Made by a program: the position numbers and the translations under genes. Shown piece after piece: positions 20,443-32,143 of a DNA stretch of 64,000 nucleotides. The first letter of the stretch is position 1. Each line of letters starts with the position of its first letter. The notes beneath the pieces are model-generated. The model did not search any database and was not told the origin of the DNA. It worked only from the letters and a program-made list of their open reading frames with translations. Source of the stretch: Epiperipatus broadwayi (taxonomy: Eukaryota > Onychophora > Udeonychophora > Euonychophora > Peripatidae); NCBI GenBank assembly GCA_028023455.1, contig JAQFVV010006215.1:12441473-12505472 (forward strand), in the 5' to 3' direction.

Positions 20443-22639
20443 TGTACCGAGACAAAGTCGGTACAGGTATATACCCACACACACAAGCAATGTAAATACT
20501 CTATTTTTTATTTACTTTCAACTTATGATAAAAATAAATATAGTTTTCTTTCAATGCTTTATAAAATACACTATAAAATAAAATGTTAATATTTCTGATT
20601 AAATAATTTAAGGCTTTCATATAATCTACTATAATAATATTCTCTAAAAATAAAATATAAAGCATCACTAATATGCCAGTTTAAATCTCAATAATTGATT
20701 TCTACTCGTATATGCCGCGGGGGTAATTAAAAAGGGGTTTTATTTTAAATTATAACTATAGTGAAAGTTAAAAGCTTATAGAAGTGATTTTGAGATTAAA
20801 TGCTCGACTTTTAAACTAATGTAAGTTAAATTGTTCTCTTAAAACACGCACACGTGTATGTATAAAAGGTGTGAATAAGTATGAATTTTTTCTAACTGAG
20901 ATTGCAATGTGAGATTGCATAAACCTAAGATTGCCTCAAGCATATGGATTGAATGAACATTACGTAGGACACGGACCCCAACGACAACTCAAAGAATATT
21001 GAACTCTGGGTGGAGATTCGATCCTCAGATAATAACCAACCCATATAAATAGGAGTCTTAGTCTTTGTCTTTAGTTTCTTTTACACTTTTTTTATGCTTA
21101 TGCTTATAGTTTTTTTTTTGATTCCTACGGAAGCTACAACTAGAACTTTTCTCTTTTTTTGCTATCCGGTTTATCCAATATGATCACTATGAAATTAACA
21201 TTTAGAGCGTCGATCGTCATGATGGGCTAAGAAACCCTTCAGTGATTGATCGACGCTCCGCCACCAGAACATCTCCACAGCTATGAATGATCAACAACAG
21301 TGCCGTCCGAACATCGTACTCCAATCAGTCCAAGGACGTTGTTCCGTTTAATATACAAGAATCGTCCAAACATACTACGTGAACTTATATGAAATGAATA
21401 ACCATTTATTATGGAAACATTATCCACCAGGTTCGAACCTTCACCAAATTAGAAGCAGCAGAAGACTACGCAAAATCCTAGGTAAACACTTTATTTTATA
21501 ATGCTCCCATTCTTTCTTTACGTAAACTTTAAAAGGCAATCTCATAATTAATTAAATTCGACTTTCGTAAATCAAAATATAAAATGATCCGTAATCCCTC
21601 ATATTTGAATCTTATTATTTTAATCTCAACTTTCGTAAATAAAAAAATATCAGATGCTACATATTTCCTCATATTTAATCTTAGGACTTTTCCTGTTATG
21701 AACTTTGATCATAATTATTATTTTCTTTCGCAGATAAACTATAACATACACCTAATTTCAAAATGTAAAGAAGGAAATATATCTTATCATCCATGTTTAT
21801 TATGCATAATATGTTCTTTTCTGTGCAAGTGCGAGAATGCGTGTATGTGCGTGCAAATAAAGCTATTAATCAATGTTTCATTTTTTTATATTCAATAAAT
21901 TCTTTTTTTTATTTAAACAAGTCGAGCATTCCTCAAATCATTCTCTATAAAAAAAATGTTTTTTTATTAATTATTATAATCAGCATTTACTCATGCAATT
22001 AATTATTTTACTTTTAAATTTGTCTTTCTTGTATTTTTTTTTGTGTTTCTTTAAATTTTATCGTGCCGTAAGTCACGATGTTTATTTATTATGTAGTTAA
22101 GATAGGTTTAAGTGTTGGGAGGGCCTATTATTAATAAGTATAAGTAAATGTCAATAAAGCTAGTGTGAATAATTCTATTGGACTGTATGATAAAGGGGGG
22201 ATGATATTATAAGCTTATAATTTTTTTATATAATGATGCAGAAACCGAACACTCGTATTAGTTGCAAATAACCAATGACCCGGTCCAATACTTGGACCGA
22301 TCTGTTAATCAACCAAGCTTCTTCTCCATTGGTTAGTATTGTGTCTTTTGCCAGAATAATAGTCTTGAAAACAATTACATCGCGACCCTGAGTGACCCTT
22401 ATTGGTCCATGCTGGGAGTGTGAGCTTATGGGCGGGGATTAGACTTCGAAATCGTTTTGATATGACGTAAGGTGATGCGAGAAATTAAATTGTAAATTAA
22501 ATCATCGTATCTGGCGCCCCTTGTGTTGATAATGAACAACTATTGATATAGGAAAATAAATAAATCTTTACGCTATATCATGTTTGTTTCGGAGCTCTGA
22601 ATCCCTTTTAGGAACGGTTGAATAAGGCGACCGGTAACA
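20443..22639 (+). repeat. 3' long terminal repeat (2197 bp)
   Basis: Nearly identical to the 5' LTR. Substitutions seen include TAACCGAG/TAACTGAG, CCGCCGCC/CCGCCACC, AATGTACAA/AATATACAA, GTGCGAGTG/GTGCAAGTG, ATGTGTGTG/ATGTGCGTG and CGAACTCG/CGAAATCG. There is also a 2-bp GT insertion near 20871 and differences in T/A runs. Ends in CCGGTAACA. Confidence 0.95.
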
Positions 22640-22643
22640 ATAC
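22640..22643. repeat. 3' target-site duplication ATAC
   Basis: Matches 14079-14082, defining the integration site of the LTR element. Confidence 0.85.
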
Positions 22644-24576
22644 ATTTCCGTATTTCATGTGTAGCAATGAATAACAATTTTTTTAATTGTTTCAAATTTG
22701 TGAAAACAAAAAAGCAATAATATTAAAATGCAGATACAAATATATAGTTTCATTTAAAAGAGAAAGCAACACATTTCATTAATAATAATGTCTACAAAAT
22801 TTTATTCATATTATACAATTAGCTACATGATGATCGATGATGAACTGATTATCAAGTTTTATGAAACATACATTTAATATGTAGCATCCATTTAAATGAT
22901 AGAATTTTATACTTGAATCAAGTAAAATGATAACATTTTCTTGGTTTCTATATTTAATGTGTTGATAATTGTGCTATTCTTTGATAATTCTAAAAATGAT
23001 CTGTATATGATTAATGTTTAGTTGATATGTAAAGATTTTGATTTAATAATCATCATACATGCTAAAATGATCTGTACATGATTAATGTTTAGTTGATGTG
23101 TAAGGATTTTGATTTAATAATCACTATTTAAAAAATTTGGATGGTTTATCAAATAGCGATTTAAAAAAAAAAATATTTCAGCAATTTTTGTTTTGAATGG
23201 TTTTTGTTTTGAGTGAAAATGCAGATTAGTAATATTTCTGCAGCCTTTTATATACAAATAATGTTGACGTGTATACAGACTCTAATAATTGTTACTGCAT
23301 TTAAGAAGTTAAAAAATAAAATATTTAGTTGGGAATACTATTATTCTTCCAAATTTATAGAATGGAAATGATATGAGAATACTTATCACTGTAGCATAAA
23401 AATGTTGGAGAAATTAATGACCATAGGCGCAAAATAAAGGAGGCATATTTCATAAATAATGACAACCAATCAATTAATAGAAAGGACACCTGTTTTAACC
23501 ATTTCCAAAAGATGGACAAACTAAGTCAAACAATATTTTAAATAATATACCGAAACATCTAATTAACATAAATTTAAATACTCCCCCTCATCACTATCAA
23601 CCGTTTTATTTTTATTTTCCACAGCTATGATTATGAAGCCATAGAGCTTTGAAAGCGCTAAGCTTTAAATAAATTTAATAATATATAACTTCTTTAACGA
23701 GCATTATAAGCGCATAAGTATTGATATTAATAATACCTTGTAATATTCTGAAAATATAATGACTAAAATCATACAATTGTATGTGTGATGATATTTAATC
23801 TATTATTATAAAAATAGATTTTCAATGGATTAGTCACATGAAGCAAATGAAAACTAACTAGCTTCCTTAAGAAAAAAAATTGTGATGATCTTGATTTTGG
23901 TGGATGAACACTTTTATGCTGTAAAGTTCATATCAAAGCTTGTGCAATTTGTTTTGAAAACATTTCTAATATATTAATTATTAATTTAATAAACATAAAG
24001 ACAATAAAAAAGATTTCATCTAGCAACTACCATAACACAATTAATAACTACATCAGTGCATATGTTTAAAGTTGATCAAAAATTTAAAATAGTAAACAAT
24101 ATTGATATTTTCACAAAAATAAAAAAATTGTAAAAATACTGGTAAGATTTTGACAAAATGCCTATTTGTTTAGTAATTAAATTTTCCTATGAGAAATAAA
24201 ATAAGTTTCCAGAAGTAGATAATAAAAAAAAAGGATAAAAAAAGGCATTGCAAAATTTTAAATCCCATTTCGTGATATTAGTTAAATAATGATTCCTAAA
24301 CTCCTAAATTGTATTATTTTCTATCTTTGTTTATCTGTAAAATTAATATTATTTTGCTCATAAAGAGAATTTGTCAATAATATAAACATATGCTGATATA
24401 AATATTTTCATGGATAAAATATAGCAAATAGTTTCAGGTTTCCTTCTACATAAATACAGGCACGAATTATTTATGTGGAGAGAGTTCTGCGGACAACAAC
24501 TATGTTTAATAATGATCTATCCCCACATGAATGGTCTCTTCTCTATCCCTTATGTTATACTTAAATAATTACTTAC
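22644..24576. other. Intron sequence with a 71-bp duplication
   Basis: The continuation of the host intron interrupted by the LTR element. AAAATGATCTGTATATGATT with about 60 following bases (22993-23056) is repeated at 23064-23127, a 71-bp tandem duplication with few changes. A short hairpin with CTACATAAATA/TATTTATGTGG arms lies at about 24447-24480. No gene seen. Confidence 0.6.
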
Positions 24577-24662
24577 TTTAACCAAATTTTTTGATGCTTG
24601 CATTAAGCTGTTCATACATCGCTTGACAAATTCGTCTTCTTTTTCAAGAGTTCCATGATGAA
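24577..24662 (-). CDS. USP34: USP34-type ubiquitin protease, internal exon (5th in window)
   Basis: An 86-bp exon: two bases complete a valine codon with the previous exon, then 28 codons, ending in phase 0 at a GTAAGT donor. It encodes an acidic-basic helical segment (GTLEKEDEFVKRCMNSLMQA) matching USP34, where the same KE.EF..KCM.SLM pattern follows a YYIN motif. It is separated from the previous exon by only 81 bp but from the next by 16.4 kb. Confidence 0.9.
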
Positions 24663-24743
24663 CTAAATATAGACATATAAAACACATTTTAATTAAAATA
24701 AAAATGGATATTTTAAAAATTTTCAATATTTTTTTTAATTTAC
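24663..24743 (-). other. 81-bp intron
   Basis: Bounded by GTAAAT and a TTTAG acceptor on the minus strand. It has no stop in the host frame, so both exons and the intron appear as one open frame. The protein match is interrupted exactly here, which supports splicing. Confidence 0.85.
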
Positions 24744-24843
24744 CATTGATGTAATAGTTATTCAGAAATTGAATAGCTGCCATGCTAACTTCACCATTAG
24801 TTGCCCTCAGAGCAATGCCCCATAATTGATCCATTCCGCAAAC
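24744..24843 (-). CDS. USP34: USP34-type ubiquitin protease, internal exon (4th in window)
   Basis: A 100-bp exon starting in phase 0 after TTTGTAG and leaving one base of a codon at the donor. It encodes 33 residues containing CGMDQLWGIALRA and AAIQFLNNYYIN, a near match to the USP34 helical-repeat region. The first methionine in this exon is internal and not a protein start. Confidence 0.92.
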
Positions 24844-27595
24844 CTACAAAATATATGTAATGTCCCAAAATATTGTATAAACACAAAAACTAATTATAAT
24901 ACTACAAGTTAACATTTCACAAAAATAAAATAAAAATTAGGACAAAATAAAATTTTAGATAATAAATAAAATTAAATTTTTAAACTACATTTGTTTTAGA
25001 AAAAAGGATCAAAAAAGTTAGTTTTATCCTGAGAGATTAACTATATAGTAAACTTATAAAAATTTCTATTGATTATTAAATATTAGATATTTTTATTATA
25101 TTTTTAATGTATTAAAGGATGTTAAAAAGAATGACATCATTTTCAATCACAAGTAGACAGAATATTAAACATGTACTTTTCTAAAATAACAGCTTAATTA
25201 CTTTTCCACAACAAAAATTTTAAGTCACTACTTGTCTGGATCATGAGTTACGACATGAAATGTGACTGTATGTTTTGTAACCATGATAGACAGTCCACTA
25301 AAATTAAATTTAGTTTTAAATTAGGCGAAATTGCTACTGAAATATTTGAAATTATTTAAATTGTATATAGCAGTAAAACCATGAATCACAATAACATTTT
25401 CAAGTAGTTTATATGCTTTCTTGATGGCAAGGAGAGCATTAAAAATGACTTTATGAAGATATGAAAGATAGTATCACATTTAATGTTGTAATTTGTAACC
25501 CAGACATGCTTGAGCTTAAAATTTTCGAGGTGAATAATTAAACTAATGTTGTTATGCAACACATGCATTGATTCATCAGAGATGTGCTCCTACAGGCAGC
25601 TGTCTATATACATTTTTTCATGCCTACAACCTGGAGTTCAAGTCCAGATTTACATAGAAATCTTTAGCTATCATCTTTCAGATAGATGAAGAATTTCTAC
25701 GTTTCTAAAACTTTTCCAAATAGCCGATCCATATCAACTCAGCTTGTTACCCAAATATAGGCCAAAAAAAAAAAAACAGGGATCTAGCTATTCATAGATA
25801 GAAGATTTAAAAACCCCATTAAACTCTCACTAACCAATAGTTGACTCACCTGATAAGAATTGTTTTCTTCTTTCATTGCATTTCTATACAGGAAATGCTA
25901 AAAAAAAATTTGCCTTGAAGTGAACTATGTTACATTATTTTATTGTTTACTTTTTTACTTCTCAGAAAATGATGAAAGATAAATTTTCAAATTACTTCAG
26001 ACTGCATTAATAAAATAAGTCAAAATCATAATAATGCATAGAAACAACAAATACAATATGCTATTTATCTTAACTGCTAAATAAACTGATATTTTTTATA
26101 TGCTCAGTAATTGTAGTATCATCAAGTACTGAAACCTGCTTTTAAATAGTAAGGATTATTTCATCAATTTATATAATTAAAAAAAAAATATTACATAATA
26201 AATGATTATGCATAATTTTTAAACAGAAGTGTAATTATTTTATCATATTTTTATCCTATGGTATATCAAAACTATTTAAAAAATGATTCTTTTAGAATGA
26301 AATTATTATGAAAATTTGCAAGAACACTAACAATACTTTCTTTTATTTATTCTACCTAACAAATAAATATTCAAACTAAACAACATCATTGTTTTAGCAA
26401 CAAGAAATCTGATTTATTTTTCTTTACTGTGTTAAGTTATTTTCAAATAAATTTTTAATTATAACATAATCTATGAAGATTACAATCTATAATCAAAAAC
26501 AATATCTGAATATAACAATAATTATTATAAAAAGATTATAGTATAAATTTTATTCATATAGCGAAAAATTCAAATTAAGAACTTATAATCATAAGAATAC
26601 TTGTGTTTTCGTGGAGAAAAATCAATGCCTTTTTTTTTTTTTTAATTACTATTACTTTGTGAAATATTATTATTTAATTGATTTTTAGTTAAAATATAAA
26701 TTAGACCCAATATTATTTTGCAAAAAAAATTATTAAAAATTAAATAATATAAAATATGACATATCTTAATATAAAATTCTGTTTTCTTTTAATTTACCCC
26801 ATTTATATTTCAAAAAATAAACAAGTTTTTTCATAGAATTAATAGTTGCAATGGTTGCACACTAAATATTCTTAATGTGTTATAGTCTGATTCACATTCT
26901 AATGTGAATTAATCAAACAGACTATAACAAATTTATAGTTTCCCAATACTACACCTTAGAATATATATCTCTGAGATTCATATATATTACTAACCAATTT
27001 AAAAGAAGTGTCTTTTTATAAAAATCAGATAAATACTAAACAGAATATAATCTAACCCTAAGTTAGTTGAGTAATCGATGGATGTAATAAAATTGACATT
27101 AATATTATATTTATTACTTCAATTGTTAATTATATCAAATAAGTACCAAACTATAATTAGCTTATGATATATTCATTATTATCAAAATAAATAAGAAGAA
27201 ATCATGTTATATACTATTGAGAATGAAGGCATGCCACAATCAGATTATGAACACAATATTTATATTATATATTATGATAATAAAGATGTGGAATATATAG
27301 TGAAGGCTGTAAATTACACTGTATCAAAACTACATGACTTCAATTTATGCTAACCAAAAACCAAAAAAATGTAAATAAATTATTAAATTTATGAAACTCG
27401 GTATGGCATCAGCCTTTTTTTATCTTGTTAAATAATAACATTCTCAAATCTCAAATATGAATTTTTTAATCATGTTTTCTTGGTGATTTAAATAGAATCA
27501 TTAGCCTAGTTGTAAACATGTGTATAAAACTTTTTCTTTACAGTTATTTTATTTTTTCAAAAAGTTTTTTATACAGAACATAGTAAACAGTATCG
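24844..27595. other. Intron sequence
   Basis: The first part of the 13.5-kb intron between host exons at 38296-38412 and 24744-24843. It contains A/T tracts and an imperfect nested hairpin at 26879-26928 (GTTATAGTCTG with CAGACTATAAC, plus an inner ATTCACATT with AATGTGAAT). A patch at 25580-25700 has a GGAGTTCAAGTCC word like a tRNA B box, but no convincing tRNA fold. Confidence 0.5.
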
Positions 27596-27599
27596 TAGT

Positions 27600-28095
27600 A
27601 CAATGAGCAATAAATCCCAAAAAAAGTTAAGTACTTTCATTAAATGAGGGGGAAAAAATACTGATTTAATAATGAAAAGTGATAAGTCATATTCTGAAAT
27701 CAGTTGTATGCCAAAAGAATGAGTCATCGGCAAGAAAAATTATAAAAAGAAAGATTCATGTAACTGTCACTTATGGTCCTGAAACAGCCAACAGAGTAAC
27801 TAAAATATGGGGTGATTTTCTGTTAAAACGGAAGTCTTAAATCTATGATTAAATGATATATTTCATAAGAGCATTCAGGTTGCTAGTCTTGTATTGCATC
27901 AGAACCTTCAAGTATCTACGAAATATTTAGCAGAGAATCTGGATCACACAATTTCAAGCTACTCACTGACAAATAGGGGTTGTGTACAATCTTAATATTA
28001 AACGAACCAGTGAAGCTACATTTGATGATAATGAAGCTGCTGCTATGTTTTCTTTAGTATTTAAAAAAATTATTGAAGAAAAAAAAATGTCCAGA
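27600..28095 (+). pseudogene. Tigger transposase N-terminal remnant
   Basis: Scattered frames give Tigger-like pieces in order: a helix-turn-helix segment around 27672-27790 (KSYSEIS, then KKIHVTVTYGPETA), WGDFL near 27809, and at 28010-28092 SEATFDDNEAAAMF followed by FKKIIEEKK. That last piece matches the segment just before the first catalytic Asp in TIGD proteins. Stops and frameshifts are frequent and the DDE domain is lost. I could not define inverted repeats, so the limits are approximate. Confidence 0.6.
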
Positions 28096-28099
28096 ACTG

Positions 28100-31000
28100 G
28101 GAACAACTGAACACACAGAGTACTGTAAATATATATATACATAAATGTGCTTGCTCAATTTATTAATAACATTTTTTTTTTAATTTTGTTTACTTATAAT
28201 CTTAATTTATATATGCATATATATATATTGTAACCTCAACTTTCCTCAGTGCAGTCTTTAATTTATTTAACCTCAACAAACTCTCATTTATTTCAAGTAG
28301 CTAGTCAATTGAATTTAATATTAACTTTTAGGATCAAACAAGGGATGGCTAGTGTGTTTGTCTATTAATATTAACAATAAGATCAAGTATACCCAGGCGC
28401 CAACTTGCAACTATAAATCATAATACCCACCAGCAATCATCATCATTAGACACGTTTAGGACTATAGAAGATAATGGAGAAAGTAACTAAATCGTCTCTT
28501 AAAAAAAAGTATTATTGATAAAACCATTCAATCTATGTGGTTTTAATTTCAAACTTAGCATTAGTCATGCAAATATTTCATGATAAAGTTATTATTAAAT
28601 TCATAATAATGTAATAACTTTCTTCCACAACTTTATTATAAATATCTGATCTTGAGTGGTAACTACGGAAAATATTATATACATTTCTCATTTATATATG
28701 ACTGGAAATAAATCAGTAATCGATGCAGAGAACTCATAATTTATGCTCATAATATAAAATTATTATTTAATTTAATACAAGATAAAAATTATCATAAATA
28801 AATCCTCCCCATTTAATTCCATTACTTTATTTTTCGTTCTCAGCATCTATCACTTTTAATAGCTACAATTATATAACACGGAATGTCTGTATTATGTTTT
28901 TTAATCTGAGAATCCCTAATCTTATTTCTCTAAACACACATATATCTTTCGATCAACTATCAATTCATGATCCCTATTTTAATAATAGTATAATAATTTT
29001 ATTATAATATGCTACTTGACTTCCAAACTAGCTCTTAGACTAATAATTGAACTGCTCTTTCTCAAGGTCTAGATCTGCCAAGAGGTGCTCTTATAAGCGA
29101 TGACATTGTAATGGATATGATCCCAAATATGTTAAAATAAATTTTAATACGAGTTTACTAGTGGGAATCACTCTAAACACCGAGAGCAGGAAAGGGATTT
29201 TATGTCTGCTCCAAATATTCACAATATTACAACGAACCAAAAGATTAAATTTATTAAACTTAACTTAACTATTCCCTATCATTTTATTCTATTATATCTA
29301 ATCTATTGACCAAATTTTAATTAATAATTTTAAATCTATCATATTTTGCCAAAGTAAACTATGGAAGTAAAACATGGACATTAATCATATAAAACGATCA
29401 AAAATTACTTATGAAAGTAAAATACGGAAATAAATCATAAAATTGGATTATGCAAATTAACTATGAATATAAATTATGTAAAAATGATATGTAAAAATGA
29501 ATTATATGAAAATGAATTATATGAATCGAATATGGAAACAATATAATAATGACTACTGCAAATCGATCGTGGAAATAAATTATCAATATAAAAATGAATA
29601 ATTAAATTTAAATATGAACTAATATTACTTTAGATATAGGTGCTGGATGTAGATTCTGGAGATCTTTGAAACATCAAAACACAAGACGCAATGTAATTTT
29701 ATAACAATAATAAAATTTTATTACATTAACAATAATGATGAAAATAAAAATAAAACCACTTAAATATACTATTGTTACACTCAAATATATGATTCAGATC
29801 TAATAAAGACTAATATTTATAATACCAATACATATCAAAATTAACCAATTTTCTGAATGACTTATTCATTGTTTTGACCCATTTATTTATCAAAATAAAA
29901 AACAAACGCTTACGCACGGAATCAGAATTCCGTATTTAACTTTAAGAAAACCTATAAATTCCTACTCCTCCCTTTTTATGGTAAACATTATCCATTGGAC
30001 TATTCCAAAATAATTTATTCGTTTCAATTATTCTAACCAGCAATGATAAATAATCATCAATTTCTAAATCATTTCAACAAGCAATAACTTTTACATTTTT
30101 TTTCTTTTTTTTTGGAGGATGATATGCCATGAAAAATCCCCTACTGATCTTGCAGATGGGTTTAAATTCAAAAACCCAAACTTTTACGTTCATGCCTGTC
30201 AGATCTTTACGTTTTTCGACCGTATATATTTTGATAGGTCAGCATGTTGCCCTAGCTTGACGACCCTCAATTTACCATCCTTCACAAAAATCGACCACAG
30301 ATCGGTTAGCTTCTAAATTAAAATCTTTGTCATTCCCCATCAACACATATTCATCTGACTGAATTCTCATCCTGTCAGGGCAACTTTTATTCTGTCCCAC
30401 ATAAAAAAAAACACTCTTCATATCCCACATCACTATGCAGTATTTATAACGCGCACACATCAGCGTCTTGGTAAGGGAAATTAAAAAAAAAAAAACTCCT
30501 AACTTGAACTGTTTGCTTTAGCCAGAGAGAGGTCTTTTCTTGATACCTATAATCGTGTGAAGAGCTCTTGTCTATACACTTACTCTCTATATCGGCGTGC
30601 AAAACATCTTCTACAACTCAACAATAACTCTATTAATAATTCCCTATCTCAACAAAATAAATAGAGTGAAAATCAGTCATCTCCTACTGCCATGGTAAAT
30701 AAATCATGAGACAGCCATTTACCTCAGTAATGACAAGCATTTATAGCTTTATATGTGCCCACACATACATTGATTAGAGTCTAGATAAATGACAAAGACT
30801 AACCAGATTCGAATCAAAACATATATGAATTATTTCAATTTTAAACAGTCAAGCCAACAACATACACCTAATATTTATATTAATAACAGATCATCAACAC
30901 TTAAAACATAATTATGGTTTTTCACACGACCATCCCATCCACTCTTCATATCTAATATTAAGCACAAATAAAAAATTTTGTTAAGAATAAAAAATATTTT

Positions 31001-31636
31001 ATATCATTTCTCTCTTTTCTTTTTTTTAAATTAACGTAAGCATTTATACTTCAATGGGTACAAAATCATTTCCCCTTCTTTCCTTCAAACATTTTAAAAA
31101 CATAAATAAAAAAAAAATTAATATAATCTATTGGTTAAACATGCGACATATTATATAAACAAAATGAAATAAAGAATAAATGACATATTATATAAACAAG
31201 ATGAAATAAAGAATAAATATCAAACATTACAATAGTCTCTTTCCAATGTCTTTTCCTTCGATTATCCATCAATTAATTACTGTATTCAGTTCATTTTATT
31301 TGGAGATAGCTATATAGACGCACAGCACAGACAGTTATTTTTACTCAAATGTATATAAAAATGCACAGACAGTTATTTGAATCAAAACAGATAAAAACGT
31401 AGACAGTTATTTTAAATCAAAATGTAGCTACAGGATAATTAATAAATTTTAAAAAGAGTTCTGTTGATTACCTTCCACTTTGCTGAGTTTCTTCCTGGGT
31501 TTGAATTCATTTGTTTCCCCTTTCTTCTTTTCCATTTTAAGGTTCAAAATATAGACAAGTAGATTCTGGTTATTAAACACGACTTAGCTCTTAAACATCA
31601 TACAGAGGTTTGCTGCGGTTTCTTCAAACAAATTTT
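28100..31636. other. Intron sequence, partly less AT-rich
   Basis: No exon or transposon protein recognised. Parts (28230-28480, 29000-29220, 30120-30620) are richer in G+C and could be old insertions that have lost recognisable ends. Short tandem structure occurs at 29380-29560 (ATGAAAGTAAAA/ATTATATGAA words) and 31143-31222 (a 38-bp unit, ACATATTATATAAACAA, repeated). Spaced ACAGTTATTT words occur at 31331, 31370 and 31402. Confidence 0.45.
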
Positions 31637-32143
31637 AACCAGCCAAAATTCAAAAAACATTAATTATAAACAACAATTTGCCAAGTGCTTTTGGTACTGT
31701 ATACCAAAATGATCGAGACATATTGGAACTGAACGGTTAATATTCCAGTGCATGTTCAGTGGAACACTAGTATTACACTGATTAATAACGTTTTTAGACT
31801 TCACAATAAACCAAGCCTCTTTCAACTTCCTTTTCCTATCATTTGACTTATTGCACACAGTAAGTAATATTTTGAGACTAAAACTTGTGACCACAATTAC
31901 TTTCTATGACTTATAGATTAATTTACAGATTAATTTTGTTTTTTCAAATCATGGAAGTAATTGTGGTCAAGAGTTTTATCCTCAAAATATTAATATTGTG
32001 TGCAATGAGTCAAATGATAGGAAAGCATGCCCTGGAATATTAACCGTTCAGTTCCAATATGTCACCATGATTCTGGTATACAATACCAAAAGCGCTTGGC
32101 AAATTGTTGTTTATAATTAACATTTTTTGAATTTTAGCTGCTC
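31637..32143. repeat. Large imperfect palindrome (fold-back element)
   Basis: 31637-31918 and 31940-32143 are inverted copies. Paired blocks include ATTAATTATAAACAACAATT, TTGGAACTGAACGGTTAATA, TCCTATCATTTGACTTATTG and GACCACAATTACTT, each found reverse-complemented in the right arm. The left arm has about 80 extra bases (around 31750-31835) absent from the right. No coding capacity. The arms are well conserved, which argues for a relatively recent event. Confidence 0.85.

Larger units (their letters stand above)
14083..22639 (+). mobile_element. Complete, young Ty3/gypsy LTR retrotransposon
   Basis: An 8557-bp element made of 5' LTR, primer-binding site, gag-pol, short purine tract and 3' LTR, flanked by a 4-bp ATAC duplication. 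Domain order is Gag, protease, reverse transcriptase, RNase H, integrase, which defines Ty3/gypsy (Metaviridae); there is no third (env-like) frame. The two LTRs differ by about seven substitutions over 2.2 kb plus a few indels, mostly in homopolymers, so insertion is recent. It lies in the intron between host exons 24577-24662 and 8056-8132, in antisense orientation to the host gene. The coding region is broken once, within reverse transcriptase. Confidence 0.95.
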
